From: Pseudomonas sp. Os17
GTDB lineage: Bacteria; Pseudomonadota; Gammaproteobacteria; Pseudomonadales; Pseudomonadaceae
Assembly (NCBI RefSeq): GCF_001547895.1
Contig: NZ_AP014627.1
Span: forward strand, 4,095,501-4,159,500
Direction of reading: 5' to 3'
DNA: 64,000 bases
Under the pieces are notes generated by a model. The model did not search any database, was not told the DNA's origin, and was given only the letters and a program-made list of their open reading frames with translations. Shown piece after piece: positions 52,351-62,630 of this stretch (position 1 is its first letter; every line of letters starts with the position of its first letter). The translations under genes and the position numbers were made by a program.

Positions 52351-52770
52351 TCAGTAGCTGCGCAGCCCCGGAGTCGCCAGCGCCGGCCTGGCCGCTTGAC
52401 TGTCGCCGCCCGGCGCTCCGCGCTCGACGATCTTCATCGCCCGTACATCGCACTTCAGGCTGGCGCAGATGTAGTCGAAGGCCTTGACCGGGTCGCAGCG
52501 GGTTCCGCAGGTAAAGATGTCGAGAAACAGCGCACCGTGCTCGGGATAGGTGTGAAAGGAAGCATGGGACTCCGCCAGCATCACCAGCACCGTCGCCCCC
52601 TGCGGCTCGAAGCGCTTGGTCATGGTGCCGCACACTGTGGCCCCGGCTTCGACGGATGCTGCGCACAGCAACCGGGTCAGGGCCTCTATGTCGTTGAGCT
52701 GTTCGGGAGAGATCTGATAGAGCTCGCCCAGGGTGTGCCTTCCAAAAAACGCATTGGCATCCGGGTTCAT
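52351..52770 (-). CDS. speD: S-adenosylmethionine decarboxylase, class 1B
   Basis: 139-residue pyruvoyl-dependent enzyme of the short prokaryotic (class 1B) type. Self-cleavage site ESH with Ser68 as the pyruvoyl precursor in LAESHASFHTYPEHG; Cys88 in FTCGTRCDP is the catalytic cysteine. It makes decarboxylated SAM, the aminopropyl donor. AGGGA precedes the ATG at 52770. It sits at the right end of the cluster, away from any spermidine synthase, and pairs logically with the BpsA-like aminopropyltransferase at 26360. Confidence 0.9.
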   Translation of the reverse strand: MNPDANAFFGRHTLGELYQISPEQLNDIEALTRLLCAASVEAGATVCGTMTKRFEPQGATVLVMLAESHASFHTYPEHGALFLDIFTCGTRCDPVKAFDYICASLKCDVRAMKIVERGAPGGDSQAARPALATPGLRSY

Positions 52771-53196
52771 ATGACGTCCCTGTATCGACGCAGGCGGGTA
52801 GCGATAGTCGGTGAATAAACGGCTGCTGGAGCCCCACTGCACTGCTTGCAGGGCTCCGATGATGGGGCAGCCGCCGCCCGCGGATCCACCCTTGCGTGCA
52901 CGGGGTTATTTGAGTTTGTGAGCAAATTATTCCAATTGTTTCCGAGGGGCTTTGCGCATCTCGTCGCCTGCCCAAGACAGTTCACCGCTCTTCTGATCCA
53001 GATCAACGACTCCCCAGAGGTGAGCGCCGAGATTAAGACCCGGCAACGGCTTCATCACAGGCGTTGGCTACGGCGGCTTGCGCCGGACGGACGCCGTGAT
53101 GCTGGACGTTGATTCGGCAAGCACATCCGATCTGCCCAGGCGGCTCGAAGAGAGGATGTTCATCGTCCGCCTGCCATCCGAAGAGGAGAACCGAAA
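52771..53196. other. Divergent intergenic region speD / hsp20
   Basis: 426 bp between divergently transcribed genes. It must hold promoters for both, but I see no convincing sigma-70 or heat-shock sigma motif. The right border of the metabolite cluster probably lies here. Confidence 0.4.
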
Positions 53197-53739
53197 ATGA
53201 GCAACTCCGTGAAGAAGATGCCGGTCACCACTGAAGACAAATCCACCCGGCATCCGCTGGCCACAGACCTTTGGCGGCCCCTGGAAAAACTGCGCCAACA
53301 AGTCGATCACCTGTTCGATGACTTCAATCGCGGCTCGGGGCTTTCACCCTTCGGTCGTGGACTGTTCGATGTCGAACCCTTCTGGCGCCGCGAACTGATG
53401 GGCCACGGCATGCCTGCCGTGGACATCTGCGAGAAGGACAAGAGCTACGAGATCACCGCTGAACTGCCCGGCATGGACCAGAAGAACATCGAGATCAAAC
53501 TGTCCAACGGCAGCCTGATCATCAAGGGCGAAAAGAAAGAGGACAAGGAAGAGAACCGCAAGGGCTATCACCTCAGCGAGCGTCACTACGGCTCTTTCGA
53601 GCGGGTGTTCAATCTGCCCAAAGGCGTCGACGCCGAGAAGATCGATGCCAGTTTCAGCAAGGGCGTGCTGAGCATCTCGCTGCCGAAAAAGCCTGAAGCC
53701 ATGAAGGCGGACACAGTCGTGCCGATCAAGGGCGAGTAG
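53197..53739 (+). CDS. Hsp20 family small heat-shock protein
   Basis: 180 residues. An N-terminal arm with LWRPLEKLRQQVDHLFDDF, then an alpha-crystallin domain: PAVDICEKDKSYEITAELPGMDQKNIEIKLSNGSLIIKGEKKE, ending with FSKGVLSISLPKKPEA. It prevents aggregation of unfolded proteins. GAGGAG lies upstream of the ATG. This longer Hsp20 type, with FtsH and universal stress proteins nearby, resembles the small heat-shock proteins of transferable protein-quality-control islands. A strong terminator follows. Confidence 0.92.
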   Translation: MSNSVKKMPVTTEDKSTRHPLATDLWRPLEKLRQQVDHLFDDFNRGSGLSPFGRGLFDVEPFWRRELMGHGMPAVDICEKDKSYEITAELPGMDQKNIEIKLSNGSLIIKGEKKEDKEENRKGYHLSERHYGSFERVFNLPKGVDAEKIDASFSKGVLSISLPKKPEAMKADTVVPIKGE

Positions 53740-53755
53740 GTTCCGCACTAGGGTG

Positions 53756-53787
53756 CCCCTTGCCGCAACAGCGGCAAGGGGCTTTTT
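53756..53787 (+). terminator. Rho-independent terminator after hsp20
   Basis: Perfect 11-bp stem CCCCTTGCCGC / GCGGCAAGGGG with an AACA loop followed by CTTTTT, 17 nt after the stop codon. Confidence 0.92.
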
Positions 53788-53834
53788 CCTGGCGCCGCCC
53801 GAAGACGATCGATGTGTCGCTCCACCATCGGGCT

Positions 53835-54000
53835 TTAGTGCCCGCCCGGCGCTGCAAATGGCGAACGGCTTGAGGCCACCGCTGACTGCGCCTTGACCGC
53901 CAGGACGCTGCAGGGCACCTGGCAGAGGATGTGTTCGGTGGTGCTGCCCAGCACGTTGTCCAGGCCGTGGTACTGGTGACGGGCTGCGTGGCCCTGCCCT
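53835..54000 (-). pseudogene. 3' remnant of a universal stress protein gene
   Basis: Minus-strand reading gives YHGLDNVLGSTTEHILCQVPCSVLAVKAQSAVASS, the typical C-terminal end of a universal stress protein (G-x9-G-S/T ATP-binding signature followed by HVL....PCSVLVV). No upstream part of such a gene is present: the sequence continues into the start of the plus-strand ftsH. The rest was apparently removed when the ftsH gene was joined, so it marks a recombination junction. It cannot make a functional protein. Confidence 0.65.
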
Positions 54001-54009
54001 TGTCGAGTC

Positions 54010-55881
<1,872 letters not shown>

Positions 55882-55957
55882 CGACTCGTCTGCTTCATCC
55901 ATCCTCGGCGGCATCAGCGCCCACGGGCGCTGGCCGCCCACTGCCAGGAGCCGCCTC

Positions 55958-56941
55958 ATGCGCGCCATGGTTCTGAATGCCCCGGGCCAGCCACTGCAAC
56001 GACAGGAACGCGCCCTGCCCGAACCCGGCGCCCGCCAGTTGCTGATCCGGGTGCTGGCTTGCGGGGTCTGCCGCACCGATTTGCATCTGCTGGACGGCGA
56101 GTTGCCGCAGGCGCTGCTGCCGCGGGTGCCCGGGCATGAAATCGTCGGTGAAGTCACGGAGGTGGGGCCCCAGGTCGACCCTGGCTGGATCGGCCGGCGG
56201 GTTGGGGTTCCGTGGCTGGGCTGGACCTGTGGCGAATGCGCGTTCTGCCTTGCGGGCCGCGAGAACCTCTGCGATCAGGCGCAGTTCACCGGCTGTCATC
56301 TGGACGGCGGTTACGCCGAATACACCCTGGCCGATTCGCGCTTCTGCTTCCCCATCCCTGACGCACTCAGCGACATCCAGGCGGCGCCATTGCTGTGCGC
56401 CGGACTCATTGGCTTTCGCGCCTTGCGCATGGCCCAAGGCGCGCAGCACCTCGGGCTGTATGGCTTCGGCGCGGCGGCACACCTGGCGATCCAGATCGCC
56501 CGTGGGCGCCAGCAACAGGTGTATGCCTTCACCCGCCCGCATGACCAGGAAAGCCAGGACTATGCCCGAACCCTCGGCGCGGCGTGGGCCGGACCTTCGG
56601 ATCAGCCACCGCCTCATGAACTGGACGCCAGCCTGATCTTCGCGGCCGTCGGGGCGCTGGTGCCCCTGGCGCTGGCAGCCACCGTCAAGGGCGGCTGCGT
56701 CATCTGCGCCGGGATTCACATGAGCGACATCCCCGCCTTTCCCTATCGCCTGCTCTGGGGCGAACGCAGCGTGCGCTCGGTGGCCAACCTGACCCGCGAA
56801 GACGGCCATGCCTTTTTTGCCGAGCTGCAACACACGCCGGTGCACTGCGATATCACCCGCTTTGCCCTGGACGACGCCAATCAGGCCTTGGCGTGCTTGC
56901 GCAGCGGCCGCTTCAACGGCGCCATCGTGCTCACGCCCTGA
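55958..56941 (+). CDS. Zinc-dependent alcohol dehydrogenase
   Basis: 327-residue medium-chain dehydrogenase. Catalytic zinc ligands Cys in CGVCRTDLHLLDGEL and GHEIVGEV; structural zinc cysteines in CGECAFCLAGRENLC; a cofactor domain with LGLYGFGAAAHLAIQIA. It resembles AdhP/YhdH-like enzymes that use NAD(P) to reduce aldehydes or oxidise alcohols. Located 77 nt after ftsH, in the stress island. Alcohol dehydrogenases of this type accompany such islands; the substrate is unknown. Confidence 0.88.
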   Translation: MRAMVLNAPGQPLQRQERALPEPGARQLLIRVLACGVCRTDLHLLDGELPQALLPRVPGHEIVGEVTEVGPQVDPGWIGRRVGVPWLGWTCGECAFCLAGRENLCDQAQFTGCHLDGGYAEYTLADSRFCFPIPDALSDIQAAPLLCAGLIGFRALRMAQGAQHLGLYGFGAAAHLAIQIARGRQQQVYAFTRPHDQESQDYARTLGAAWAGPSDQPPPHELDASLIFAAVGALVPLALAATVKGGCVICAGIHMSDIPAFPYRLLWGERSVRSVANLTREDGHAFFAELQHTPVHCDITRFALDDANQALACLRSGRFNGAIVLTP

Positions 56942-57218
56942 AGTGCCGTGGCCGCACGACCAGGCATGGGGCGCCTCGAACCGCGCCTTGCGCGGGCGAA
57001 CCAAGGCATTGGCCTGTTCCTGGCTGCAGACGTTCAGTTGCAGATCTTCCGGGCACACGACGCCGTTGATCTGCCCCATGCTCCGCTCTCCCGCCGGCTT
57101 GACAAAAATCAAGCCGGTCGCCGCGACTCAAGCCAGCATAGGGTCGTGGCCGCCATGTCCGTACACCGGCTTGCCCGGTTGCCTCGGCGTTGCTGCATTA
57201 ACCTGACGGAGATTGATC

Positions 57219-58145
57219 ATGTCCGAGCCATCACGCTTCATGCTCGTCGTCTCGCCCCTGATGCACAAAAGCCCAGCCTTCGAACGGGCCGCGGCCCTGG
57301 CCAAGGCTTCGGACTCAGCGCTGCACATCGTCGCGTTCGACTACCTGGAAGGCCTGGCCACTGCCGGCATGGTCAACGGCCAGGCCCTGGAGCAGATGCG
57401 TCTGGGCTATGTCGAACATCACCGCCAGTGGCTCGAAGAGCAGGCCCATCCCCTACGCAAGATCGGCGTCACGGTCACCACCGAGGTGGTCTGGGTGCAG
57501 AGCCCGCTGCAGGAGATCCTCATTCACCTCAAGGAGCAACCGATGGCCGCGCTGATCAAGGCGCTGGACCACGAGTCGCCGCTGTCGCGCCTGATGTTCA
57601 CGCCTCTGGATGTTCACCTGCTGCGCGAGTGCCCGGTGCCTCTGCACTTTGTCAGCCATGTGCAGCACGCCCTGCCCCGCCGCATCGTCGCCGCTGTCGA
57701 CCCGTTCCATCGCGATGGACGCTACCAGGGCCTGAATGACAGGATTTTGCGCGAAGCCGCAAAACTGGCGAGCACCTGCAATGCGGTGCTCGATGTCATC
57801 TATGCCCATGACCTGTCGTCCATCAGCGCCGCCGAATTCGGTTTCGACAACGCCTCGGCGTTCTTCTCCTCAAGCGCGGCCAAACTGTTCTTCGAAGCGC
57901 AGGGCGACGCCTTTCGCGAACTGGCCGAACGCAATGGCATCCCCGCCGAGAACCAGCACATGATCATGGGCGACCCGGCCAAGGTGCTGGCCAGTTATGC
58001 GGATGCCTACGATGTCGACATGATCGTCATGGGGCGGGTCCTCCGCCGGGGCATGGGACGCCTGATCGGCAGCACGGTGGAACACCTGCTGTACCGGATG
58101 CCGTGCAGCGTATGGGTGGTAGCGCCGGAGAACCTGGCTGAATGA
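57219..58145 (+). CDS. Tandem-domain universal stress protein
   Basis: 308 residues with two UspA domains. The second shows the nucleotide-binding pattern MGDPAKVLASYADAYDVDMIVMGRVLRRGMGRLIGSTVEHLLYRMPCSVWVVAP (G-2x-G-9x-G-S). The start is the ATG at 57219, with GGAG 7 nt upstream. Typical for UspE-like proteins of Pseudomonas, induced by stress or anaerobiosis. Its C-terminus is similar to the remnant at 53835, which may have come from a related gene. 277-bp gap before it holds no gene. Confidence 0.88.
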   Translation: MSEPSRFMLVVSPLMHKSPAFERAAALAKASDSALHIVAFDYLEGLATAGMVNGQALEQMRLGYVEHHRQWLEEQAHPLRKIGVTVTTEVVWVQSPLQEILIHLKEQPMAALIKALDHESPLSRLMFTPLDVHLLRECPVPLHFVSHVQHALPRRIVAAVDPFHRDGRYQGLNDRILREAAKLASTCNAVLDVIYAHDLSSISAAEFGFDNASAFFSSSAAKLFFEAQGDAFRELAERNGIPAENQHMIMGDPAKVLASYADAYDVDMIVMGRVLRRGMGRLIGSTVEHLLYRMPCSVWVVAPENLAE

Positions 58146-58179
58146 GGCGGGCCGCATTCAGGCCACTGCTCCTGCATGC

Positions 58180-59811
58180 TCATCCACCGACCATCGAGCG
58201 GGCATCCTCAAGAATCAGGTCGGCGCCCTTCTCCGCCACCATCAACACCGCCGCGTGGGTGTTGCCGGAAGTGACGTTGGGGAAGATCGAGGCATCGACG
58301 ATGCGCAGCCCCGCCAGGCCATGCACCTTGAGGCGTTTGTCCACCACCGAGCGCTGCTCGTCGCGGCCCATGGCGCAGGAACCGCACAGGTGGTAGATCG
58401 AGCCGCAGTTCTCGCGAAAGTACTGCAGCATCTGCTCATCACTGTCCACCGCCGGCCCCGGTAGCACCTCATCCAGGGTAATGCTCTTGAGCGCCGGGGC
58501 CTGCATGATCTTGCGCAGCAGCCGGCTGCCCTGGATCACCTCGGCTATGTCCTTGTCGGTGCTCAGGTAGTTGGGGTCGATCAGCGCTGCATCCCGAGGG
58601 TTGTTCGAGGCGATCTGGATGCTGCCGCGACTGGTGGGCCGGCAGGGGTTGAAGCACAGCAGGAAGCCGGAATACGGCTCGGGCTTGAGGCTGGCCTTGT
58701 TGCTCTTGGGAATCTGGTACGACAGCGGGTTGAAGTACAGCTGCAGGTTGGGGTGTTCCTGCCCCGGGTCGCCACGGAAGAAGCCGCCAGCCTGGTTGAC
58801 ACTCATGGCCAGCGCGCCCTTGCGCGTCAGCAGGTATTGCAGGCCCAGCTTGAGCTGGCCGAGCAGCGAGCTGAGCTGGTCGTTGAGGGTCGGCACATTG
58901 GCCTTGTAGTAGTAGCTGACGCACAAGTGGTCCTGCAGGTTTTGCCCGACCGCCGGCAGGTGGCGAACCAGAGGAATCTGGTGCCGGGCCAGCAACCCGC
59001 GATCACCGACACCAGAGAGTTGCAGGATCTTCGGCGTGTCCACCGCGCCAGCACAGAGGATCACTTCCTTGTTGGCGCTGAAGGTCCGGACCACCCCTTG
59101 CTGGGTCACGCGGACACCCGTGGCGCGCTGTTGCTGCTCATCGAACAGCACCCGGTCCACCAGCGCGTAATGCTCGACCTTGAGATTTGGCCGGCGCAAC
59201 GCCGGATGCAGGTGGGCAAAACTGCTGGAGCAGCGCTGGCCATCGCGGGTGTTGACGTCGTAGATCCCCGCGCCCTCGAATCGGGCGCCATTGAAATCTT
59301 CGCTGCGCGAATAGCCCAGTTCCTCACAGCCCTTGAGGAACACATCGCAGATGGAATGGGTCTGCCCCTTCATCGGGGTGATGCTGATGGGGCCGCTGCC
59401 GCCGTGGTACTGGCTGTCTCCCAGGGGGTGATTCTCCAGCTTGCGGAAATACGGCAGCACCTCGTCGAAGCTCCAGCCGTCGTTGCCATTGGCCGCCCAA
59501 TCATCGAAATCATGGGCCTGGCCGCGCACATAGATCATCGCGTTGATCGAGCCGGAGCCCCCCTGGACCTTGCCCCGCGGCGCGTAGATCGCCCGGCCGT
59601 TGAGCTGCTTCTGCGGCTGGCTGTAGTACATCCAGTTGAAACGCGGGTTGTAATACATCTTGGCGAAACCCACCGGAATCTTGAACCAGAACGATGAGTC
59701 CTTGCCGCCCGCTTCCAGCAGCAATACCGAGTATTGGCCCGAGGCCGAGAGCCGGTTGGCCAGAACGCAGCCGGCGGCACCGGCGCCGGCGATGATGTAG
59801 TCGTATGTCAT
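58180..59811 (-). CDS. GMC family oxidoreductase (choline dehydrogenase-like)
   Basis: 543-residue FAD-dependent glucose-methanol-choline oxidoreductase. N-terminal YIIAGAGAAGCVLANRLS binds FAD; APRGKVQGGSGSINAMIYVRG and the PROSITE-like GAVDTPKILQLSGVG follow; C-terminal HLCGSCAMG and NTHAAVLMVAEKGADLIL are as expected, though the usual second active-site residue is an Asn in SGNTHA. Probably oxidises a primary alcohol in the first step of the catabolic operon. Last in transcription order of the operon with enolase-superfamily, MFS and aldehyde dehydrogenase genes. Confidence 0.9.
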   Translation of the reverse strand: MTYDYIIAGAGAAGCVLANRLSASGQYSVLLLEAGGKDSSFWFKIPVGFAKMYYNPRFNWMYYSQPQKQLNGRAIYAPRGKVQGGSGSINAMIYVRGQAHDFDDWAANGNDGWSFDEVLPYFRKLENHPLGDSQYHGGSGPISITPMKGQTHSICDVFLKGCEELGYSRSEDFNGARFEGAGIYDVNTRDGQRCSSSFAHLHPALRRPNLKVEHYALVDRVLFDEQQQRATGVRVTQQGVVRTFSANKEVILCAGAVDTPKILQLSGVGDRGLLARHQIPLVRHLPAVGQNLQDHLCVSYYYKANVPTLNDQLSSLLGQLKLGLQYLLTRKGALAMSVNQAGGFFRGDPGQEHPNLQLYFNPLSYQIPKSNKASLKPEPYSGFLLCFNPCRPTSRGSIQIASNNPRDAALIDPNYLSTDKDIAEVIQGSRLLRKIMQAPALKSITLDEVLPGPAVDSDEQMLQYFRENCGSIYHLCGSCAMGRDEQRSVVDKRLKVHGLAGLRIVDASIFPNVTSGNTHAAVLMVAEKGADLILEDARSMVGG

Positions 59812-59889
59812 GCAGGGTTACCGCTCAGGTCGTATTGAAGGCAGCCATGCCGGCTGCCCATGCCCTGCCCGTCTCCGGGCGGGAAGTGC

Positions 59890-61107
59890 TCAGCCCTTGG
59901 CCGGGGAGTGGTCGTTGACGTCGGCCGGCGTCGCGGCCATTTGCAGGTGCAGACGTTCGCCGCTGTAAGGCGAGTGCCTGCGTACCACGTCCATGTTCAG
60001 CTCCACCCCCAGGCCCGGCTCGCTGGACGGGATGATGTAGCCGTCCTCCCATTGCAAAGGCTTGGTCAGCACTTCGGCGTGGAAGCCGCCCCAGGTCATG
60101 ATGCTTTCCTGGATCAGGAAATTCGGCGTGCAGGCCGCCAGCTGGAAGCTCGCCGCCGCGCCAATCGGGCCGTTGTACAGGTGCGGGGCGATCTGCGCGT
60201 AGTAGACCTCGGCCATGCTGGCAATCTTCTTCGCCTCCAGCAGGCCACCGCAACGCGCCACGTTCATTTGCAGGATCGAGGCACCACCGGCCTGCAGCAG
60301 CTTGAAGAACTCGTACTTGGTGGTCAGGCGCTCACCGGTGGCGATCGGGATGCTGGTCTTGGCTGCCACCTGGGCCATGGCCTGCTCCTGGCCAGGCGGC
60401 ACCGGTTCTTCGAACCACAGCGGGTCGTATTGCTCCAGGCGCTTGGCCAAGCGAATGGCCGAGGACGGCACCATCTGCCCATGGGTGCCGAACAGCAGGT
60501 CGCAGCGATTGCCCACCGCTTCACGGATCTTGCGGCAGAAGGTTTCACAGCGCTCCAGCACTTGCAGGGACAACTGGTGCCCGGAGTACGCGGTGTAGGG
60601 GCCGGCCGGGTCGAACTTGAGGGCGGTGAAGCCCTGGTTCATGTTCTGTACCGCGCATTCGGCGGCCAGGTCCGGGTCGTCGTAGTCGTATTCGCCGCGG
60701 CTGTTCTGCGGATACAGATAGGTATAGGAGCGCAGGCGTTCATGGACCTTGCCCCCCAGCAGCTCGTACACCGGCTTGTTTGCCGCCTTGCCAATGATGT
60801 CCCAACAGGCCATCTCCAGGCCGCTGACCACGCCCATCATGGTCAGGTCCGGGCGCTGGGTGAACCCGCTGGAATAGGCCTGGCGGAAGAAGCGTTCGAT
60901 GTGGTGCGGGTCCTGGTCCAGCAGATAGCGCTGGAACACGTCCTCGATGATCGGCCGCATCGCCTGGGGACCGAAGGTGGCGGCATAGATCTCGCCCACG
61001 CCTTCGATGCCGCAGGCGGTGCGCAGCTTGACGAACAGCCAGTACATGCCGCCGATATGCGGTGGCGGGACAGCGACAATATGGGTTTCAAGGGCGACGA
61101 TTTTCAT
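59890..61107 (-). CDS. Enolase-superfamily sugar-acid dehydratase
   Basis: 405-residue mandelate racemase/muconate lactonizing family protein. MVVSGLEMACWDIIGKA, KPVYELLGG and ALKFDPAGPYTAY form the barrel entry; the metal ligands are in DLLFGTHGQ (Asp), WFEEPVPP (Glu) and IATGERL (Glu); the C-terminal PHLYNGPIG follows. It likely dehydrates a sugar acid such as gluconate, galactonate or mannonate. It overlaps or abuts the MFS gene (1 nt apart) and sits next to the GMC oxidoreductase, which could supply its substrate. Confidence 0.85.
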   Translation of the reverse strand: MKIVALETHIVAVPPPHIGGMYWLFVKLRTACGIEGVGEIYAATFGPQAMRPIIEDVFQRYLLDQDPHHIERFFRQAYSSGFTQRPDLTMMGVVSGLEMACWDIIGKAANKPVYELLGGKVHERLRSYTYLYPQNSRGEYDYDDPDLAAECAVQNMNQGFTALKFDPAGPYTAYSGHQLSLQVLERCETFCRKIREAVGNRCDLLFGTHGQMVPSSAIRLAKRLEQYDPLWFEEPVPPGQEQAMAQVAAKTSIPIATGERLTTKYEFFKLLQAGGASILQMNVARCGGLLEAKKIASMAEVYYAQIAPHLYNGPIGAAASFQLAACTPNFLIQESIMTWGGFHAEVLTKPLQWEDGYIIPSSEPGLGVELNMDVVRRHSPYSGERLHLQMAATPADVNDHSPAKG

Positions 61108-61108
61108 C

Positions 61109-62431
61109 TCAGGCTCCTGTTTGCGAATGTGGCTGGGTACGCTTGATGCGAGCGCGCAAGGCGATCGCGGCCAGGGTGCCGAGGGCGCCGGCCGCGGCGA
61201 TGTAGCCGAAGTACAAGCGGTAGCCCAAGGCCCCGGGGAAGTGTTCGGTGAGGTAGCCGTTGATCAGCGGGATAAAGGCGTCCGGCAGGTAGCCCACCAC
61301 CGAGACGATGCCGATGGCCAGACCGGTGATGCGCAGGGGAATACGGCAGGTGTCGAGGATCGCCCAGTACAGCCCGCGAATGGCGTAGGTCATCAGACCG
61401 ATGAAGATCACGGTGGCGATCAACAAGCCCAAGCTGCCCATGGCCGGGAACAGGATCAGCCCGACGATGCCCAGGGTGGCCAGCAACAGGGCGACGATCA
61501 ACACCGAGATATTCGAGAAACGGTCACCCAGCCAGCCGCCACCGATGCCACCCAGCGGCCGCATCCACAGCTTGATGGTGGTGATGGTGCCGGCCATCAC
61601 CGCGGTCATGCCGTTGCCCTGCAGGTAGTCGGAAAAGCTGTAGGTAGCCCAAAAGATGTGGTAACCGCAGAACACGATGGCGGTCACCAGCCACAGCTCG
61701 GGGATTTTCACCAGGGTCGCCAGATCGCCGAGCAGGTTGAACCGCCCCTTTTCCACCGGTGCTGTGTCTTGCAGGGACTTGGGGTCCTTGAGCAGCACCA
61801 GCACGCAGCCGATGACGATGCAGGTAAAGGAATACAGGTAGACCACGTGACGGAAACCCTCGGCCGTCGACTCGCCGCGGGTCTCGGTGGCCAGGGCGAA
61901 CAAACCCAGGGCCAGGGTCGCCAGCAAGGCTTCCACCAGGCCACGGCCGCCGTCGAGGATGCCGAAGAAACGCCCCTGCTCATTGTGGCGGGCAATCATC
62001 TTTACCCGTTTGAGCACCGAGGCCCAGAACGTCAGCCCGGTGGTCAGCCCCCAGCAGCCGAAGATGATCATCAGCGACGTCAGTGATGGCGCAGTGGAGT
62101 ACCACAGGCCCAGGGCACCGGTAGCCACCAGGGAGAAAAATATCAGCAAGCGCGGAGCGATACGGTCCGCCAGCCAGCCGCTGGGCAGGTAGCTGATCAG
62201 GAAAATGGTGCCGAGCATGGAGTACAGATAACCCAGCTCGCTGTGGTTGATGTGCAACACCTCAAGCATGGTGGTCTGGTAGACCTGACGCAGGTAGAGG
62301 ATCGGGTAGATCGCTCCGGCGGCCAGCACCAGCAGCATCAGTTGAAAGTAACGACTGCCCTTGTCGCTGTGGCTCACCGGCAACCCGGCGGGGTCCTGGG
62401 CCGAGATCAGATCGGCTGCATGCTTAGACAT
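61109..62431 (-). CDS. MFS transporter
   Basis: 440 residues with 12 membrane helices in two halves. The start MSKHAADLISAQD at 62431 is soluble, then FQLMLLVLAAGAIYPILYLRQVYQ begins helix 1. The loop with the conserved D-x-x-G signature (LPSGWLADRIAPRLLIF, RP motif) fits the sugar-acid/hexuronate (ACS-like) transporter group. It probably imports the sugar acid used by the enolase-superfamily enzyme 1 nt downstream. No signal for regulation visible. Confidence 0.87.
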   Translation of the reverse strand: MSKHAADLISAQDPAGLPVSHSDKGSRYFQLMLLVLAAGAIYPILYLRQVYQTTMLEVLHINHSELGYLYSMLGTIFLISYLPSGWLADRIAPRLLIFFSLVATGALGLWYSTAPSLTSLMIIFGCWGLTTGLTFWASVLKRVKMIARHNEQGRFFGILDGGRGLVEALLATLALGLFALATETRGESTAEGFRHVVYLYSFTCIVIGCVLVLLKDPKSLQDTAPVEKGRFNLLGDLATLVKIPELWLVTAIVFCGYHIFWATYSFSDYLQGNGMTAVMAGTITTIKLWMRPLGGIGGGWLGDRFSNISVLIVALLLATLGIVGLILFPAMGSLGLLIATVIFIGLMTYAIRGLYWAILDTCRIPLRITGLAIGIVSVVGYLPDAFIPLINGYLTEHFPGALGYRLYFGYIAAAGALGTLAAIALRARIKRTQPHSQTGA

Positions 62432-62501
62432 AACGATGCCCTCGGGCGCCGGTAACCGGCGCCGCTCATTATTATTAGTGGGGCAGCGGCAAGCTTGGAG
62501 C

Positions 62502-62616
62502 TTCAAGCGGCAAGAACGACTGCGGTGTTCTTGCTTGCAGCTTGCGGCTGTCTTGATACAACGACGGCAAGCGGCAAAATCGATTGCACGCTTTGGCTGG
62601 GTGCTTGCCGCTTGAA
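62502..62616. repeat. Inverted repeat TTCAAGCGGCAAG / CTTGCCGCTTGAA
   Basis: 13-bp perfect arms at 62502-62514 and 62604-62616 in the 199-bp gap between the transporter and aldehyde dehydrogenase genes, with related CTTGCAGCTTGCGGC copies between them. This is a common type of intergenic repeat in fluorescent pseudomonads. It may fold and affect transcription in the gap. Confidence 0.6.
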
Positions 62617-62630
62617 ACGTGCAGCTGCCT

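Noticed and set aside
52846..53112. Small plus-strand frame in the speD/hsp20 gap
   Set aside because: No ribosome site and no recognisable family; the region is expected to be promoter DNA.
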